A stretch of DNA of 64,000 nt, from positions 8,282-72,281 of the forward strand of contig CAZGHS010000007.1 of the NCBI GenBank assembly GCA_964525495.1, read 5' to 3'. Both the position numbers and the translations under genes were made by a program. How positions within the stretch are numbered: position 1 is the stretch's first letter; each line of letters starts with the position of its first letter. Source of the DNA: CAZGHS01 sp964525495 (lineage in GTDB: Bacteria > Patescibacteriota > Microgenomatia > JALYQM01). Shown piece after piece: positions 42,711 through 51,663 of the stretch. The notes beneath the pieces were generated by a model. It was given only the letters and a program-made list of their open reading frames with translations, ran no database searches and was not told the origin of the DNA.

Positions 42711-44930
42711 ATGATCAATGAATATGGGGCAAACGGACTGTCCCAAGACATGCTAAAATACTGTGAAAATGAAGGTATAAATCAAGCTGCATTGCAGGAA
42801 GATATTGCAGCGATTCGAAAACCGCATAATTTAGAATCACAGGTAAAAGCTTTAGTCAGAAGATTCTCTAATATATCGTTAAAATCTCGCCCATTAGATA
42901 TAGATAGTTATGCGAATCTCGAACAACTTGATATGGGTTTGCTTCAAGACGACATGGGTGAAATAAGAAAGCAGAGTACCATACAATATAAAGTCGGTAG
43001 CTTTCAAAGACGATTAAAAGATGTTGGAATAACCCCTGGATTAGTAGAGACAGGACTTTTAGGTGCAGACAGCTTAATCTGTGGAGAATACCAGATACCT
43101 GCATATTTATTCTATGAAGCGGGAGGTAGTTTAACAGAAACAAAAACTATTGCTAAGCGACGTTTAATTACAGCAGCAACTCACGCAGCAAATATGAGTG
43201 GAATTGTCATGGCTACATGGGGGGCATCCTCAGAAAGTCCTAATAAATTAATCGGCGCAGTAGGAGTAGGAATACAAGCCGCAGCAAAAGTAGTAGATAA
43301 TCCAACAAGAAATAGATTAGGCAATCATTGGCATCTTCGTATTGGCGAAGTAATGTGTACCAATGAACATTTACTTGGAATGCTTCGTAATGATCTTATT
43401 CAAGCAGGATTTTCAGGGCAAGAGATAAACGATTTAGAAAATCTGAGCAATTATGCGTACAGCACAGAATTAATATCATCGCGACTTGATAGGCTATCAA
43501 ATTTGGTAACGCCCTTTGCTGTAGGCGGTGTAATGGCGTCCTATGAAAGTTATTTTCTTGCAAAAGCCATAATAACTTTAGGCTTAGCTGCGATACCTAT
43601 TGGCGAGATCTCTTATCTAAAATCAAATGTCCAAAAACGAGCCGCCAACCGTGCTGCTCGAAGCGCTAAAGCTACAGATTGGCTACGAGTCTTAGGGCGA
43701 GATCATATAAATTTAGTCACCTTTCTTAATAGTGTTGCTCAATCAAGCAGATTTGTACAAGCGTTAACCTTAGGTTTTAGCTATTCTAATCCAAACATTG
43801 TTTCAAATCTGTGGGGATTAGAGTTTGGATTAAATGGATTAAACGGAGCGCTTTCACAACAAAGAGGGCGTGAAGACGCTCGCAGATATACTAAAATGTC
43901 AAAAAAGATGATTGAGCTCTTAAGTTCTAAGTATTTAATTCTTACGGATAAGCGATGGAGAGAGCACATCGAGAAAAACGGAATAGATAGTTTAGAAGAT
44001 CCTATGATTGAAAATGGAATAATAATTCATGAATTCAAGACAAAACTGCCAAACGGTAAGGAAACAAATTTGCCACCAGTAAACTTAACAGCCGAACAAC
44101 ATAAAGTAATTATTTTAATAGGAAAATCAGGAGATGGAAAATCAACATTCTTTTCAGGTCCACTCCATGTAGCAGAGCATACCGGCGATCTTTTTATTGT
44201 AAACAATGGTAAAGCAATGAATGTACATGAATTGCAAGATGCCCGCGATATAGACAATTATATAAGATTAGTAAGTTCAAACAATCTAGTGCCAAGTTCA
44301 CGAATTGTCGACGCATTTAAGAAGCAATTCTCTATAATCTATAAAGATGAAACTTCAGAAATTCATGATGACGACAAAATGTTATGGAAACATGCTACGC
44401 AAGTATCTGATAATTTACTTGAAACACAGATAAATGACTTAGAACAAAATAATGACCATTCATTCTATCCTCAAAGATTATTAGAGCCATTAAAAAAACT
44501 ACGGATAGCCCGAATATCTTGGGTAAATAATTTATTAGCGCAAGCAGGTGGTAACTTAATAGTTCCAGGCATATCTGCGACAAGTGGTATTGGGGACGGC
44601 ACAATCAATGGTGGATTATCTCAAGGACAAAAGCAAAGAATTACTATGCTTGTTGCTGAGACGTGTGCGCAAGTAGAGCCCGAGTTAAAAGCGATTATTC
44701 TGGATGAGCCTTTAGATAAATTAGACGAAGGGGAGAATCTTCAGCTACAACTCGATTCCATAAAAAGGATTCAGCAAGCTAACAATGCACCAGCACTCAT
44801 CATAATTTCTCACCAGCATGTCTATGCTTTACAAAGAAAAACAGGTGCGGAGATAATAGATTTAAATAATCCTAACCACCAAAAAAGCGAAGAAGAAATT
44901 ATAAAGTCAAATGGCGTATTAGTGCATTAA
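42711..44930 (+). CDS. Unusual ABC-type protein with long N-terminal domain, exporter-like
   Basis: 739 residues. The C-terminal 290 residues are an ABC ATPase: Walker A GKSGDGKST (about 470-478), signature LSQGQKQR (about 634-641, the canonical form is LSGGQ), Walker B IILDEP (about 662-667) with D-loop and H-loop IISHQH (about 701). The middle (about 150-380) has moderately hydrophobic helix pairs that could be a six-helix exporter domain, though they are less hydrophobic than usual. The first 120 residues are soluble and contain two similar units (EDIAAIRKPHNLESQVKALV and DDMGEIRKQSTIQYKVGSF), an internal duplication. No close family recognised. Stands alone with its own promoter. Confidence 0.75.
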   Translation: MINEYGANGLSQDMLKYCENEGINQAALQEDIAAIRKPHNLESQVKALVRRFSNISLKSRPLDIDSYANLEQLDMGLLQDDMGEIRKQSTIQYKVGSFQRRLKDVGITPGLVETGLLGADSLICGEYQIPAYLFYEAGGSLTETKTIAKRRLITAATHAANMSGIVMATWGASSESPNKLIGAVGVGIQAAAKVVDNPTRNRLGNHWHLRIGEVMCTNEHLLGMLRNDLIQAGFSGQEINDLENLSNYAYSTELISSRLDRLSNLVTPFAVGGVMASYESYFLAKAIITLGLAAIPIGEISYLKSNVQKRAANRAARSAKATDWLRVLGRDHINLVTFLNSVAQSSRFVQALTLGFSYSNPNIVSNLWGLEFGLNGLNGALSQQRGREDARRYTKMSKKMIELLSSKYLILTDKRWREHIEKNGIDSLEDPMIENGIIIHEFKTKLPNGKETNLPPVNLTAEQHKVIILIGKSGDGKSTFFSGPLHVAEHTGDLFIVNNGKAMNVHELQDARDIDNYIRLVSSNNLVPSSRIVDAFKKQFSIIYKDETSEIHDDDKMLWKHATQVSDNLLETQINDLEQNNDHSFYPQRLLEPLKKLRIARISWVNNLLAQAGGNLIVPGISATSGIGDGTINGGLSQGQKQRITMLVAETCAQVEPELKAIILDEPLDKLDEGENLQLQLDSIKRIQQANNAPALIIISHQHVYALQRKTGAEIIDLNNPNHQKSEEEIIKSNGVLVH

Positions 44931-46405
44931 TGATGTAGATACTTCTCTCTCAAATACTCCAACAAATACGTCGACTGCACTTCCTCACCAGTCACGCGTT
45001 TCATCAATTCCTTCGGCGTATACACACTCCCATGCTTATAAATATGCTCAGTTAACCAATCCTTGATCTTAGCCGTATTCCCACTCCGTATCGTACCGTT
45101 CACATCTTTGTCTACATGCTTATACGTATTCCATATCTGCGCTGCATTCAAATTCCCTAAGGTATAAGTAGGGAAGTATCCGATACCACCATGAGACCAG
45201 TGAATATCCTGCAAGACCCCATGAGCATCATCCGGCACCTCGACACCTAAATACTCCTTATACTTCGCATTCCACACTGTAGGCAATTCTGGGACCTCCA
45301 GGCTGCCTTCGATCAGTGCTTTCTCAATTTCAAAACGTATCAAGACATGCAAGTTATATGTCACTTCATCAGCATCCACCCGGATCAGCCCAGGCTTCAC
45401 TTGATTGATCCGACGATAAAAGTCTCCTACCGGGATGTGACCAAACTGTTTAGGAAATTCCTTTACCAAAGAATCATAATGACAATCCCAAAATGCACGA
45501 TTTCGACCGATCATGTTCTCCCACATACGGGACTGAGACTCATGGATTCCAAGCGATACACCAGTATCCAAAGCAGTCCGACTCAGATCAACGCTGATTC
45601 CTTGTTCATACAAGGCATGTCCACCTTCGTGCAAAGCGCCAAAAATAAATTCAACAGCGTGAGGATTATATCGATTAGTCACTCGACGATCGTTGTGTCC
45701 AAATCGCTCCATAAATGGATGAGGAGCATTATCCATCCGCCCTCGATTGAAATCATAGCCGATCTGCTCAAGCAGATAATGTGCATAAGATTTCTGGTGA
45801 GGCTCATGAAGTGTGTCATCAAAATGAATACCGTCCTGCCAATGCTGACGTGCCTGAGCAGTCAACTCAATCAAGGGCTGTTTTATTTCCTCAAATACCC
45901 GCGTCACATCCGCTGTCGTCAAATCTTCTTCATACAGATCCAACAGCGCATCATAAGGATGTTTCTCATATCCAAGATACTCAGTTTGCTTTCGTACCAT
46001 CGCAACGATCTTAGTCAAAAAAGGAGCAAATGCACTAAAGTCAGATTTTTTGCGAGCTTCTACCCAGGCACCCACAGATTGTGATGTCAGTTTCGAAAAT
46101 TCAGTCACAAATTCAGCGGGTAATTTTGTTGACTGTTCGTAATTGCGCTTCATCACACGTACTAAAGCTTTGTCCTGAACGGAATAACCTTCCTGTTCAG
46201 AGGCAGCTCTTTCCAAAGCTTCATTTAAATCTTTCGCAATCTGGTATTCATGTAGTATTCCAGACAATAAAGCCAACTGATTAGCTCTATCCTGCACTGC
46301 ACCGTGTGGCATATATACTTCCTGATCCCAGGCAAGCAATGAGCCAATGCATTGCAAGTCATATATTCTCGCAGACAATTCTTTTAGTGTATCGATAGTG
46401 CTCAT
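44927..46405 (-). CDS. M32-family metallocarboxypeptidase (Taq carboxypeptidase-like)
   Basis: 492 residues, standard length. The zinc motif HEGGH is in FGALHEGGHALYEQG (about residues 263-277), with the downstream Glu in the GIHESQSRMWEN motif. DPFI-like and the conserved FRRINQVKPGLIRVDADEVTYN segment (in pieces) confirm M32. It removes C-terminal residues from peptides in the cytoplasm. The ATG is five bases after the DUF1003 stop, so they are co-transcribed. Converges with the ABC gene, overlapping by four bases. Confidence 0.93.
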   Translation of the reverse strand: MSTIDTLKELSARIYDLQCIGSLLAWDQEVYMPHGAVQDRANQLALLSGILHEYQIAKDLNEALERAASEQEGYSVQDKALVRVMKRNYEQSTKLPAEFVTEFSKLTSQSVGAWVEARKKSDFSAFAPFLTKIVAMVRKQTEYLGYEKHPYDALLDLYEEDLTTADVTRVFEEIKQPLIELTAQARQHWQDGIHFDDTLHEPHQKSYAHYLLEQIGYDFNRGRMDNAPHPFMERFGHNDRRVTNRYNPHAVEFIFGALHEGGHALYEQGISVDLSRTALDTGVSLGIHESQSRMWENMIGRNRAFWDCHYDSLVKEFPKQFGHIPVGDFYRRINQVKPGLIRVDADEVTYNLHVLIRFEIEKALIEGSLEVPELPTVWNAKYKEYLGVEVPDDAHGVLQDIHWSHGGIGYFPTYTLGNLNAAQIWNTYKHVDKDVNGTIRSGNTAKIKDWLTEHIYKHGSVYTPKELMKRVTGEEVQSTYLLEYLREKYLHH

Positions 46406-46410
46406 ACAAA

Positions 46411-46992
46411 CTACTTTCTCTTGGCAGGCAAAATTGTATCTCTAATAGCTCCCATAAAAGTTTCATCGTCCTTCATCTGTTCTTCCAATCGCTTCTCGAT
46501 CAAATTCCGATCAAGCGGCTTCATCATCGTTTCTATCTCAGGATCATGCGCCACATCAAGCTTGAGCCCTTTATACAACCCATACACCATTTGCATGACT
46601 TTAGTTATTTCTTCTTCAGCCGTCATATTCACTTGCATATCGATCTCTGCACGCAGGTCAGCAATCTTTGACTGTCGATTCTGACTTATCAAGACAAATA
46701 TAGACAAGAATATCGCTTCAAGTGAAACAATCATCGTCAACAAACCAAAAGGAAACGGATCAAATGCAGGAAGTCCTGGAATCATTTCAGTATTAATAAT
46801 TATCCACACTGCGAACCACACAAAATTTAGAACAAAAAACTCGATGCTCCCACAAAAATTCGCAATACTATCTGCAGCTCGCTCAGCAGGGCTTCTATTC
46901 TTGTTATACTTAGTAACAAAACTTTGAATCGTTCGACGACGTGTGCGTACTCGTTCGGTAAACGAATTTGGTGGTGTATTATTTTGCGGCAT
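46411..46992 (-). CDS. DUF1003 membrane protein
   Basis: 193 residues. Basic N-tail, two membrane helices (about 50-70 and 80-104), the second within the FDPFPFGLLTMIVSLEAIF motif that defines DUF1003, followed by SQNRQSKIADLRAEIDMQVN and a cytoplasmic helical tail. Function unknown; widespread in bacteria. TATGAT lies eight bases before its ATG on the minus strand (47006-47001). Confidence 0.9.
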   Translation of the reverse strand: MPQNNTPPNSFTERVRTRRRTIQSFVTKYNKNRSPAERAADSIANFCGSIEFFVLNFVWFAVWIIINTEMIPGLPAFDPFPFGLLTMIVSLEAIFLSIFVLISQNRQSKIADLRAEIDMQVNMTAEEEITKVMQMVYGLYKGLKLDVAHDPEIETMMKPLDRNLIEKRLEEQMKDDETFMGAIRDTILPAKRK

Positions 46993-47000
46993 ATGCGATC

Positions 47001-47006
47001 ATCATA
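47001..47006 (-). promoter_or_regulatory. -10 element of the DUF1003-M32 operon
   Basis: Minus strand TATGAT, eight bases, ATG 46992. Confidence 0.5.
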
Positions 47007-47031
47007 AGAGTTACTGCTCAAAAATAAAAGT

Positions 47032-47349
47032 ATGAAGTTCAGTGAAAAACTCTATTTATTCCTCGAACGTATTCCTAGTTCATTAATCATTATTATCCAG
47101 ATCCTCTTGATCGGCCGTTTTCTCATCAAATATCTCGAAATAACTACACAGAACCCCGGCGTCAATATATTATTAGACGCTACATACTTTCTCACACTCC
47201 CTGTAGCCTTAGTACTCAAACTCGTCCATATTCCTGAAAACACCATAGTGTTCGAAGCACTACTATTAACCGCTGCCAGCATATACGGAGTGCTGTACGA
47301 AATTATCCGCATTATTTTACAGGCAATCACCCATACGGAAGAAGAGTAA
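47032..47349 (+). CDS. Small three-helix membrane protein
   Basis: 105 residues with three hydrophobic helices (about 15-32, 45-62, 70-95) and an acidic end. Not recognised; the pattern recalls YggT- or PsiE-like small membrane proteins but without a clear motif. Divergent from the DUF1003 gene, 39 bases apart; no clear promoter hexamer at leaderless distance. Confidence 0.55.
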   Translation: MKFSEKLYLFLERIPSSLIIIIQILLIGRFLIKYLEITTQNPGVNILLDATYFLTLPVALVLKLVHIPENTIVFEALLLTAASIYGVLYEIIRIILQAITHTEEE

Positions 47350-47386
47350 TCATATATTGATTAAAAAAAGCTTGATTGAGCTATTT

Positions 47387-47414
47387 TTGACAAACGAGAG
47401 ACTAGTGTTATAAT
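47387..47414 (+). promoter_or_regulatory. Sigma70-type promoter of the GT4/GH130 cluster
   Basis: TTGACA (47387-47392), 16 bases, TATAAT (47409-47414). Start near 47421, so a leader of about 67 bases precedes ATG 47488. A second TATAAT occurs at 47455-47460. Confidence 0.7.
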
Positions 47415-47426
47415 GTCTTTATAAAC

Positions 47427-47452
47427 ATAGGTACAGTATTAATGATACCTAT
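47427..47452 (+). promoter_or_regulatory. Inverted repeat in the leader (operator or hairpin)
   Basis: ATAGGTA (47427-47433) and TACCTAT (47446-47452), seven-base perfect arms, 12-base loop, just after the predicted transcription start and before the second TATAAT. Confidence 0.4.
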
Positions 47453-47487
47453 AGTATAATATTTGAGCTGAAAAAGAGCAGCTAAAT

Positions 47488-48759
47488 ATGAAAAACATGC
47501 AATCAAAGTTTGCTATAAATAGGCAATTAGATCGCGAAGAAAAACCCATTAAAGCGATATATATTTCCTCATATATCCCTCGCAAGTGCGGTATTGCCAC
47601 GTTCACTAAAGACCTCACAACGGCTGTCAATAATCTCAATCCACGGGCATTAGCAGAAATTATTGCACTTACCGACGAGGGTCAACAGTACGAGTACCCA
47701 TGGGAAGTAAAAGTCCGAATACACCAAAACAACCCACAAGACTACATGATGGCTGCTCACTATATTAACCAGTCATCAGCTGACGTGGTAAACCTCCAGC
47801 ACGAATATGGATTATTTGGTGGTGTCGACGGTGATTATATTCTCCCTATGCTTGACTCTATCACCAAGCCCATCGTCACAAACTTCCACACGATTCAACC
47901 AAACCCAGACGAACACAAAAAATATATTATGAAGCGCATAGTTGAAAAGTCAGCAGCGGTGTTGGCTATGACTCAGAGCACTCGCCAAATATTGCGTGAC
48001 GTCTATGGCTGTGATATCGACAAATCCGTCGTAATCCACCACGGTGTACCAGATTTCTCATTCAATCATGTTGAAAAGTTTAAAAAGCGATTAAATATCA
48101 AAGCTAAAAACATGATACTCGTCAGCGGGTTAATCAGCCCAGGTAAGGGGATCCAATACGTTGTAGAGGCTATGCCAGAGATTATCAAAAACTTCCCTGA
48201 GACAGAGCTATATATCGTGGGTGAAACCCATCCTGTATTAAAGCGCAACGAGGGTGAAAAATACCGCGAATCACTCGAAGCGTTAGCACAGAAACTGAAT
48301 GTCTCAGACAACGTCAAATTCGTAAACAAATATCTTGACCTAGATGAACTCATCGAATTCTACAAAGCTGCAGATATCTTTATCACACCGCATATCGACA
48401 GGCAGCAACCAACCTCTGGCACATTATCGTATGCACTCGGAGCAGGAAATGTTGCGATGTCGACTCCATACAACTACGCAACGGAGGTTTTGGCAAACGA
48501 CGTAGGTATTTTTGTTGATTTTGAAAATGCTAAATCTATTTCAGACAATATTAATAAAGTATTAGGCGATCCAGAGCTCATGAAGATGTACAAAACAAAT
48601 GCCTACAAACTCGGCAGGCTCATGACCTGGCCAAGCGTAGCTCAACGCTACCTTAATTTATTTAAATTAGTTAATGAAACCTATGAAACAGACACACCAC
48701 GCACAGACCAACCATCTCGATCACTTGACGGACGACTTCGGGGTATGGCAGTTCTTTGA
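47488..48759 (+). CDS. GT4-family glycosyltransferase of the mannan/GH130 cluster
   Basis: 423 residues. N-terminal Rossmann domain with SSYIPRKCGIATFTKDL (about 22-38); C-terminal domain begins near VSGLISPGKGIQYV (about 213) and contains QQPTSGTLSYALGAG where most GT4 enzymes have EX7E. This T-S-G-T-L form is typical of a GT4 subgroup whose members are often fused to an (alpha/alpha)6 domain and lie beside GH130 genes. Predicted cytoplasmic glycosyltransferase, maybe mannosyl. Weak Shine-Dalgarno (AAGAG). The end overlaps the next gene by 86 bases. Confidence 0.85.
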   Translation: MKNMQSKFAINRQLDREEKPIKAIYISSYIPRKCGIATFTKDLTTAVNNLNPRALAEIIALTDEGQQYEYPWEVKVRIHQNNPQDYMMAAHYINQSSADVVNLQHEYGLFGGVDGDYILPMLDSITKPIVTNFHTIQPNPDEHKKYIMKRIVEKSAAVLAMTQSTRQILRDVYGCDIDKSVVIHHGVPDFSFNHVEKFKKRLNIKAKNMILVSGLISPGKGIQYVVEAMPEIIKNFPETELYIVGETHPVLKRNEGEKYRESLEALAQKLNVSDNVKFVNKYLDLDELIEFYKAADIFITPHIDRQQPTSGTLSYALGAGNVAMSTPYNYATEVLANDVGIFVDFENAKSISDNINKVLGDPELMKMYKTNAYKLGRLMTWPSVAQRYLNLFKLVNETYETDTPRTDQPSRSLDGRLRGMAVL

Positions 48760-49660
48760 AAACGGTAAGATATTACGATCAGAAGGCTACGCGCTAGACG
48801 ATTCATCGCGAGCTCTCATCGTATACTTACTCTATCAAAAACCCGACAAAGCAAAAATCTGTCTCGATTACATTGAGCGATCAATCAAAGACTCAAAGCT
48901 CGTCGGATTCTGGGATGAAAACAGAAAACCAATAGTCTATCCTTCCTCAGAAGACGCACACGCACTCGCAGTCTGGGCGCTATCCTATGCAATAGCCAAC
49001 AATTTCGAGAAAGAAAAATCTCAGGAATTACTAAGCAAAATAGACATAGGGCTACTCGAAAACTCACAATATATCCGGACTCAATGTTACGCCCTTATAG
49101 CCCACAACCTATTAAAAAATACTGAAAAAGCAGACACACTCGCACAGAAAATAGCATCCCGATTCGACGAAGAGCTTCAATGGTTCGAAAACAAACTCAC
49201 CTATGCCAATTCAATCATTCCCTACGCACTCCTCACATATCTACAGGAAATCACACCATCAGAGCCAAAAAAATATGAAGAGATAGTCAAAAAATCATTC
49301 CAAACACTCGAAAAATACATGCGCATCGGTGTCATCCCTGGCCCAGTAGGCAGCAATAAATGGCAGGAAATAGGGGAGGTACTGCGAGATATCTATGGCC
49401 AACAGCCAATAGACGCAGGGTTTATGGTGCTCTTCTTAGTCAAAGCCTATGCATATTTCAAAGACGATCAGTACAAAAAAGCTGCGGATGAATGGATGGA
49501 ATGGTTCCATGGCAATAACATTATGAAAGCCAATCTCATCACTCCAGAATATGCATGTTCTGATTGGATTAAAGAACAAGGTATTAGTACAAACTACGGC
49601 TCCGAATCCACCATAATATATCTCTGGGCGCAACAGGTATACAATACACTGTATGAGTAA
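48674..49660 (+). CDS. (alpha/alpha)6-type protein, split partner of the GT4
   Basis: 328 residues, helical throughout, with the pattern LTDDFGVWQF near the start, GYALDDSSRALI (about 38-49) and YPSSEDAHALAVWAL. In relatives known to me this domain follows the GT4 domain in one polypeptide, starting with a T-D-D-x-G-x-x-Q motif and a GY-x-x-DD-x-A-R-A-L motif. Here it is separate, starting inside the GT4 gene in another frame. It may be a glycan phosphorylase/hydrolase-like or binding partner. The stop overlaps the next ATG by eight bases. Confidence 0.65.
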   Translation: MKPMKQTHHAQTNHLDHLTDDFGVWQFFENGKILRSEGYALDDSSRALIVYLLYQKPDKAKICLDYIERSIKDSKLVGFWDENRKPIVYPSSEDAHALAVWALSYAIANNFEKEKSQELLSKIDIGLLENSQYIRTQCYALIAHNLLKNTEKADTLAQKIASRFDEELQWFENKLTYANSIIPYALLTYLQEITPSEPKKYEEIVKKSFQTLEKYMRIGVIPGPVGSNKWQEIGEVLRDIYGQQPIDAGFMVLFLVKAYAYFKDDQYKKAADEWMEWFHGNNIMKANLITPEYACSDWIKEQGISTNYGSESTIIYLWAQQVYNTLYE

Positions 49661-50675
49661 ATATCCCAAAGTTGCCATACTTTCACCTATCACACACAAT
49701 CTTCCTCCCGAAGGATACGGACCTTGGGAGCGCGTGGTATACAACCTCGAAGAAGAGTTAGTCAAACTAGGGGTAGATGTCACAGTCTTTGCCACCAACC
49801 AAGCAAACATAGCAGCCAAAAAAGAATACTTGTTTGAATCGCCAACCGGAGATAAAAGCGGCGATGACAAACTTGCAGTCGCACTGTTGCACACGACACA
49901 CATGCTCAAACAAGCAGACAAATTTGATGTACTACACTTGCACCACAATATTCCACCCGTACTTCTCACAGAGCTTACCAAGACTCCGAGTGTCACCACA
50001 CTTCACGGCTGCGGGGTAGAAAAGTCGTATGACATGTATTACCCATACATCAAAGACCATAACTTTATCTCGCTCTCAGATTTTGAGCGCTCCTTCCGAC
50101 CAGAACTCAACTATCTGGACACAGTCTTCAACGGAGTGGACCAATCTCTCTACGGATTTAACGAACAACAAGGAACATACCTACTGTTCTCAGGCAGAGT
50201 AGTCCAATCTAAAGGCATCATGAATGCCATAGAACTCTCACACCAGACAGGCATTCCACTTAAGATAGCAGGTCCCAACACAGAGCCAGAATTTTTTGAG
50301 CAAACTATCAAACCGCACATCGATGGAACTAAGATCGAATACCTGGGCAATCTGTCTCAAGACCAACTAGCCAAAGTCATCACGGGAGCTCTTGCATCCG
50401 TATTCCTCACAGAATGGCCTGAACCGTTCGGTCTCTCAATCGTCGATTCCGTCATCTCAGGTGTGCCAGCAATCGTCAACAAAAAAGGCGCCCAACCAGA
50501 ACTCATTAACACACCAGAACTCGGCATAGTTGTCGACTCTATACAGGACGCCGCAACCAAGATAGAAGAAATTAAAAAGATTAATCGCAAAGAATGCCAA
50601 ATCGCAGCCAAAAAACTATTCTCACGCGAAACCATGGCAAAGAAATATTTAGAAAATTATCTCAAACTTGTATAA
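49653..50675 (+). CDS. GT4-family glycosyltransferase
   Basis: 340 residues, GT-B fold. N-terminal PEGYGPWERVVYNLEEEL (about 19-36), DVLHLHHN, HGCG. C-terminal LLFSGRVVQSKGI (about 173-185) and EWPEPFGLSIVDSVISG, the GT4 motif with its second acidic residue Asp instead of Glu (EX7D). Starts eight bases before the stop of the previous gene; the GH130 gene follows after one base. Probably builds the glycan that the GH130-clan enzymes process. Confidence 0.88.
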   Translation: MSKYPKVAILSPITHNLPPEGYGPWERVVYNLEEELVKLGVDVTVFATNQANIAAKKEYLFESPTGDKSGDDKLAVALLHTTHMLKQADKFDVLHLHHNIPPVLLTELTKTPSVTTLHGCGVEKSYDMYYPYIKDHNFISLSDFERSFRPELNYLDTVFNGVDQSLYGFNEQQGTYLLFSGRVVQSKGIMNAIELSHQTGIPLKIAGPNTEPEFFEQTIKPHIDGTKIEYLGNLSQDQLAKVITGALASVFLTEWPEPFGLSIVDSVISGVPAIVNKKGAQPELINTPELGIVVDSIQDAATKIEEIKKINRKECQIAAKKLFSRETMAKKYLENYLKLV

Positions 50676-50676
50676 C

Positions 50677-51600
50677 ATGATTCACGCACACAGACTCAAC
50701 AACAGCCAACCAATCATCAAGCCTCGACCAGGAATTTCTTGGGAATCCAAAGGCATCTGCAATCCTGGAGCGATCATCCACAACAATAAAATTTACCTAC
50801 TCTATCGAGCCTTCGATCAACACACTCACTCAAGTTTCGGATTGGCAAGTAGTGAGGACGCTATACATTTCACATTCGCAAGCGATAAGCCTGCCTTCAC
50901 CAAACAGTCAGACAAAGAGTACGAAAAAGATGGAATAGAAAATCCGCGCATCACGACTATAGAAAACACGCATCACATTCTCTACACATCTGCAGCTCGC
51001 TACGACCAGCCAGGTCAGACACCAGATCACATCTGGAAAACCGCGGTCTGCCTCGCCACCACACAGGACTTCGCTACATTCGATCGCCAAGGAATGCTCC
51101 TAAATTCCGGACTCGACAAAGATGCCGCACTTTTCCCAGAAAAAATCGACGGCTGGTACTACATGCACCACCGCACCAACGAGCTAAACATTGGACTGTC
51201 CCGCTCACAAGATTTAAAAAACTGGGAACAGATCACAGATTCACTCATGACTCCTATCTCTAATGAGTGGGAAAACGAACGCGTCAGCATCGGACCACCA
51301 CCTATTAAAACAGCCAAGGGATGGCTTTCGTTCTACCATGGTCGCAACCAAGAAGGCATCTACTCCATCAGTGCATTTCTCGCATCACTACACGACCCGT
51401 CACATATCCAAAACAAACTCACATATCCTATCCTACAACCAGAATTCGACTATGAAAAAAACGGCAGTTTCCCTAATGTTGTCTATACCTGTGGAGCCAT
51501 CGAAAAAGGCGAAGAAATATATATTTATTACGGCTCCGCCGACTACTCGATCGGACTCGCCAGCATAAATACAGAGCAGCTCCTTTCAGAACTCGCATAA
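50677..51600 (+). CDS. GH130-family protein with Asp-to-Asn change at the catalytic motif
   Basis: 307 residues from ATG 50677. Five-bladed beta-propeller pattern of GH130 mannoside phosphorylases: GICNPGAIIHNNKIYLLYRA, FGLASSEDAIHF, DAALFPEKIDGWYYMHHR, GPPPIKTAKGWLSFYHG, and NVVYTCG with YYGSADYSIGLA near the end. The motif that normally reads G-(V/I)-E-D-P-R, with the Asp acting as proton donor, reads GIENPR here (about residue 89). So activity may be altered. One base after the GT4 stop, so in the operon. Family members use phosphate to split beta-mannosides. Confidence 0.85.
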   Translation: MIHAHRLNNSQPIIKPRPGISWESKGICNPGAIIHNNKIYLLYRAFDQHTHSSFGLASSEDAIHFTFASDKPAFTKQSDKEYEKDGIENPRITTIENTHHILYTSAARYDQPGQTPDHIWKTAVCLATTQDFATFDRQGMLLNSGLDKDAALFPEKIDGWYYMHHRTNELNIGLSRSQDLKNWEQITDSLMTPISNEWENERVSIGPPPIKTAKGWLSFYHGRNQEGIYSISAFLASLHDPSHIQNKLTYPILQPEFDYEKNGSFPNVVYTCGAIEKGEEIYIYYGSADYSIGLASINTEQLLSELA

Positions 51601-51663
51601 CAACAGTACAAATTAAGTATTCAAAATATCTCACCAAACCTATAAACTAATATCTAGACTACC

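Noticed and set aside
45347..46084. 245-residue plus-strand ORF
   Set aside because: Fully antisense to the M32 carboxypeptidase, whose HEGGH motif and length are clear; no promoter or family signal.
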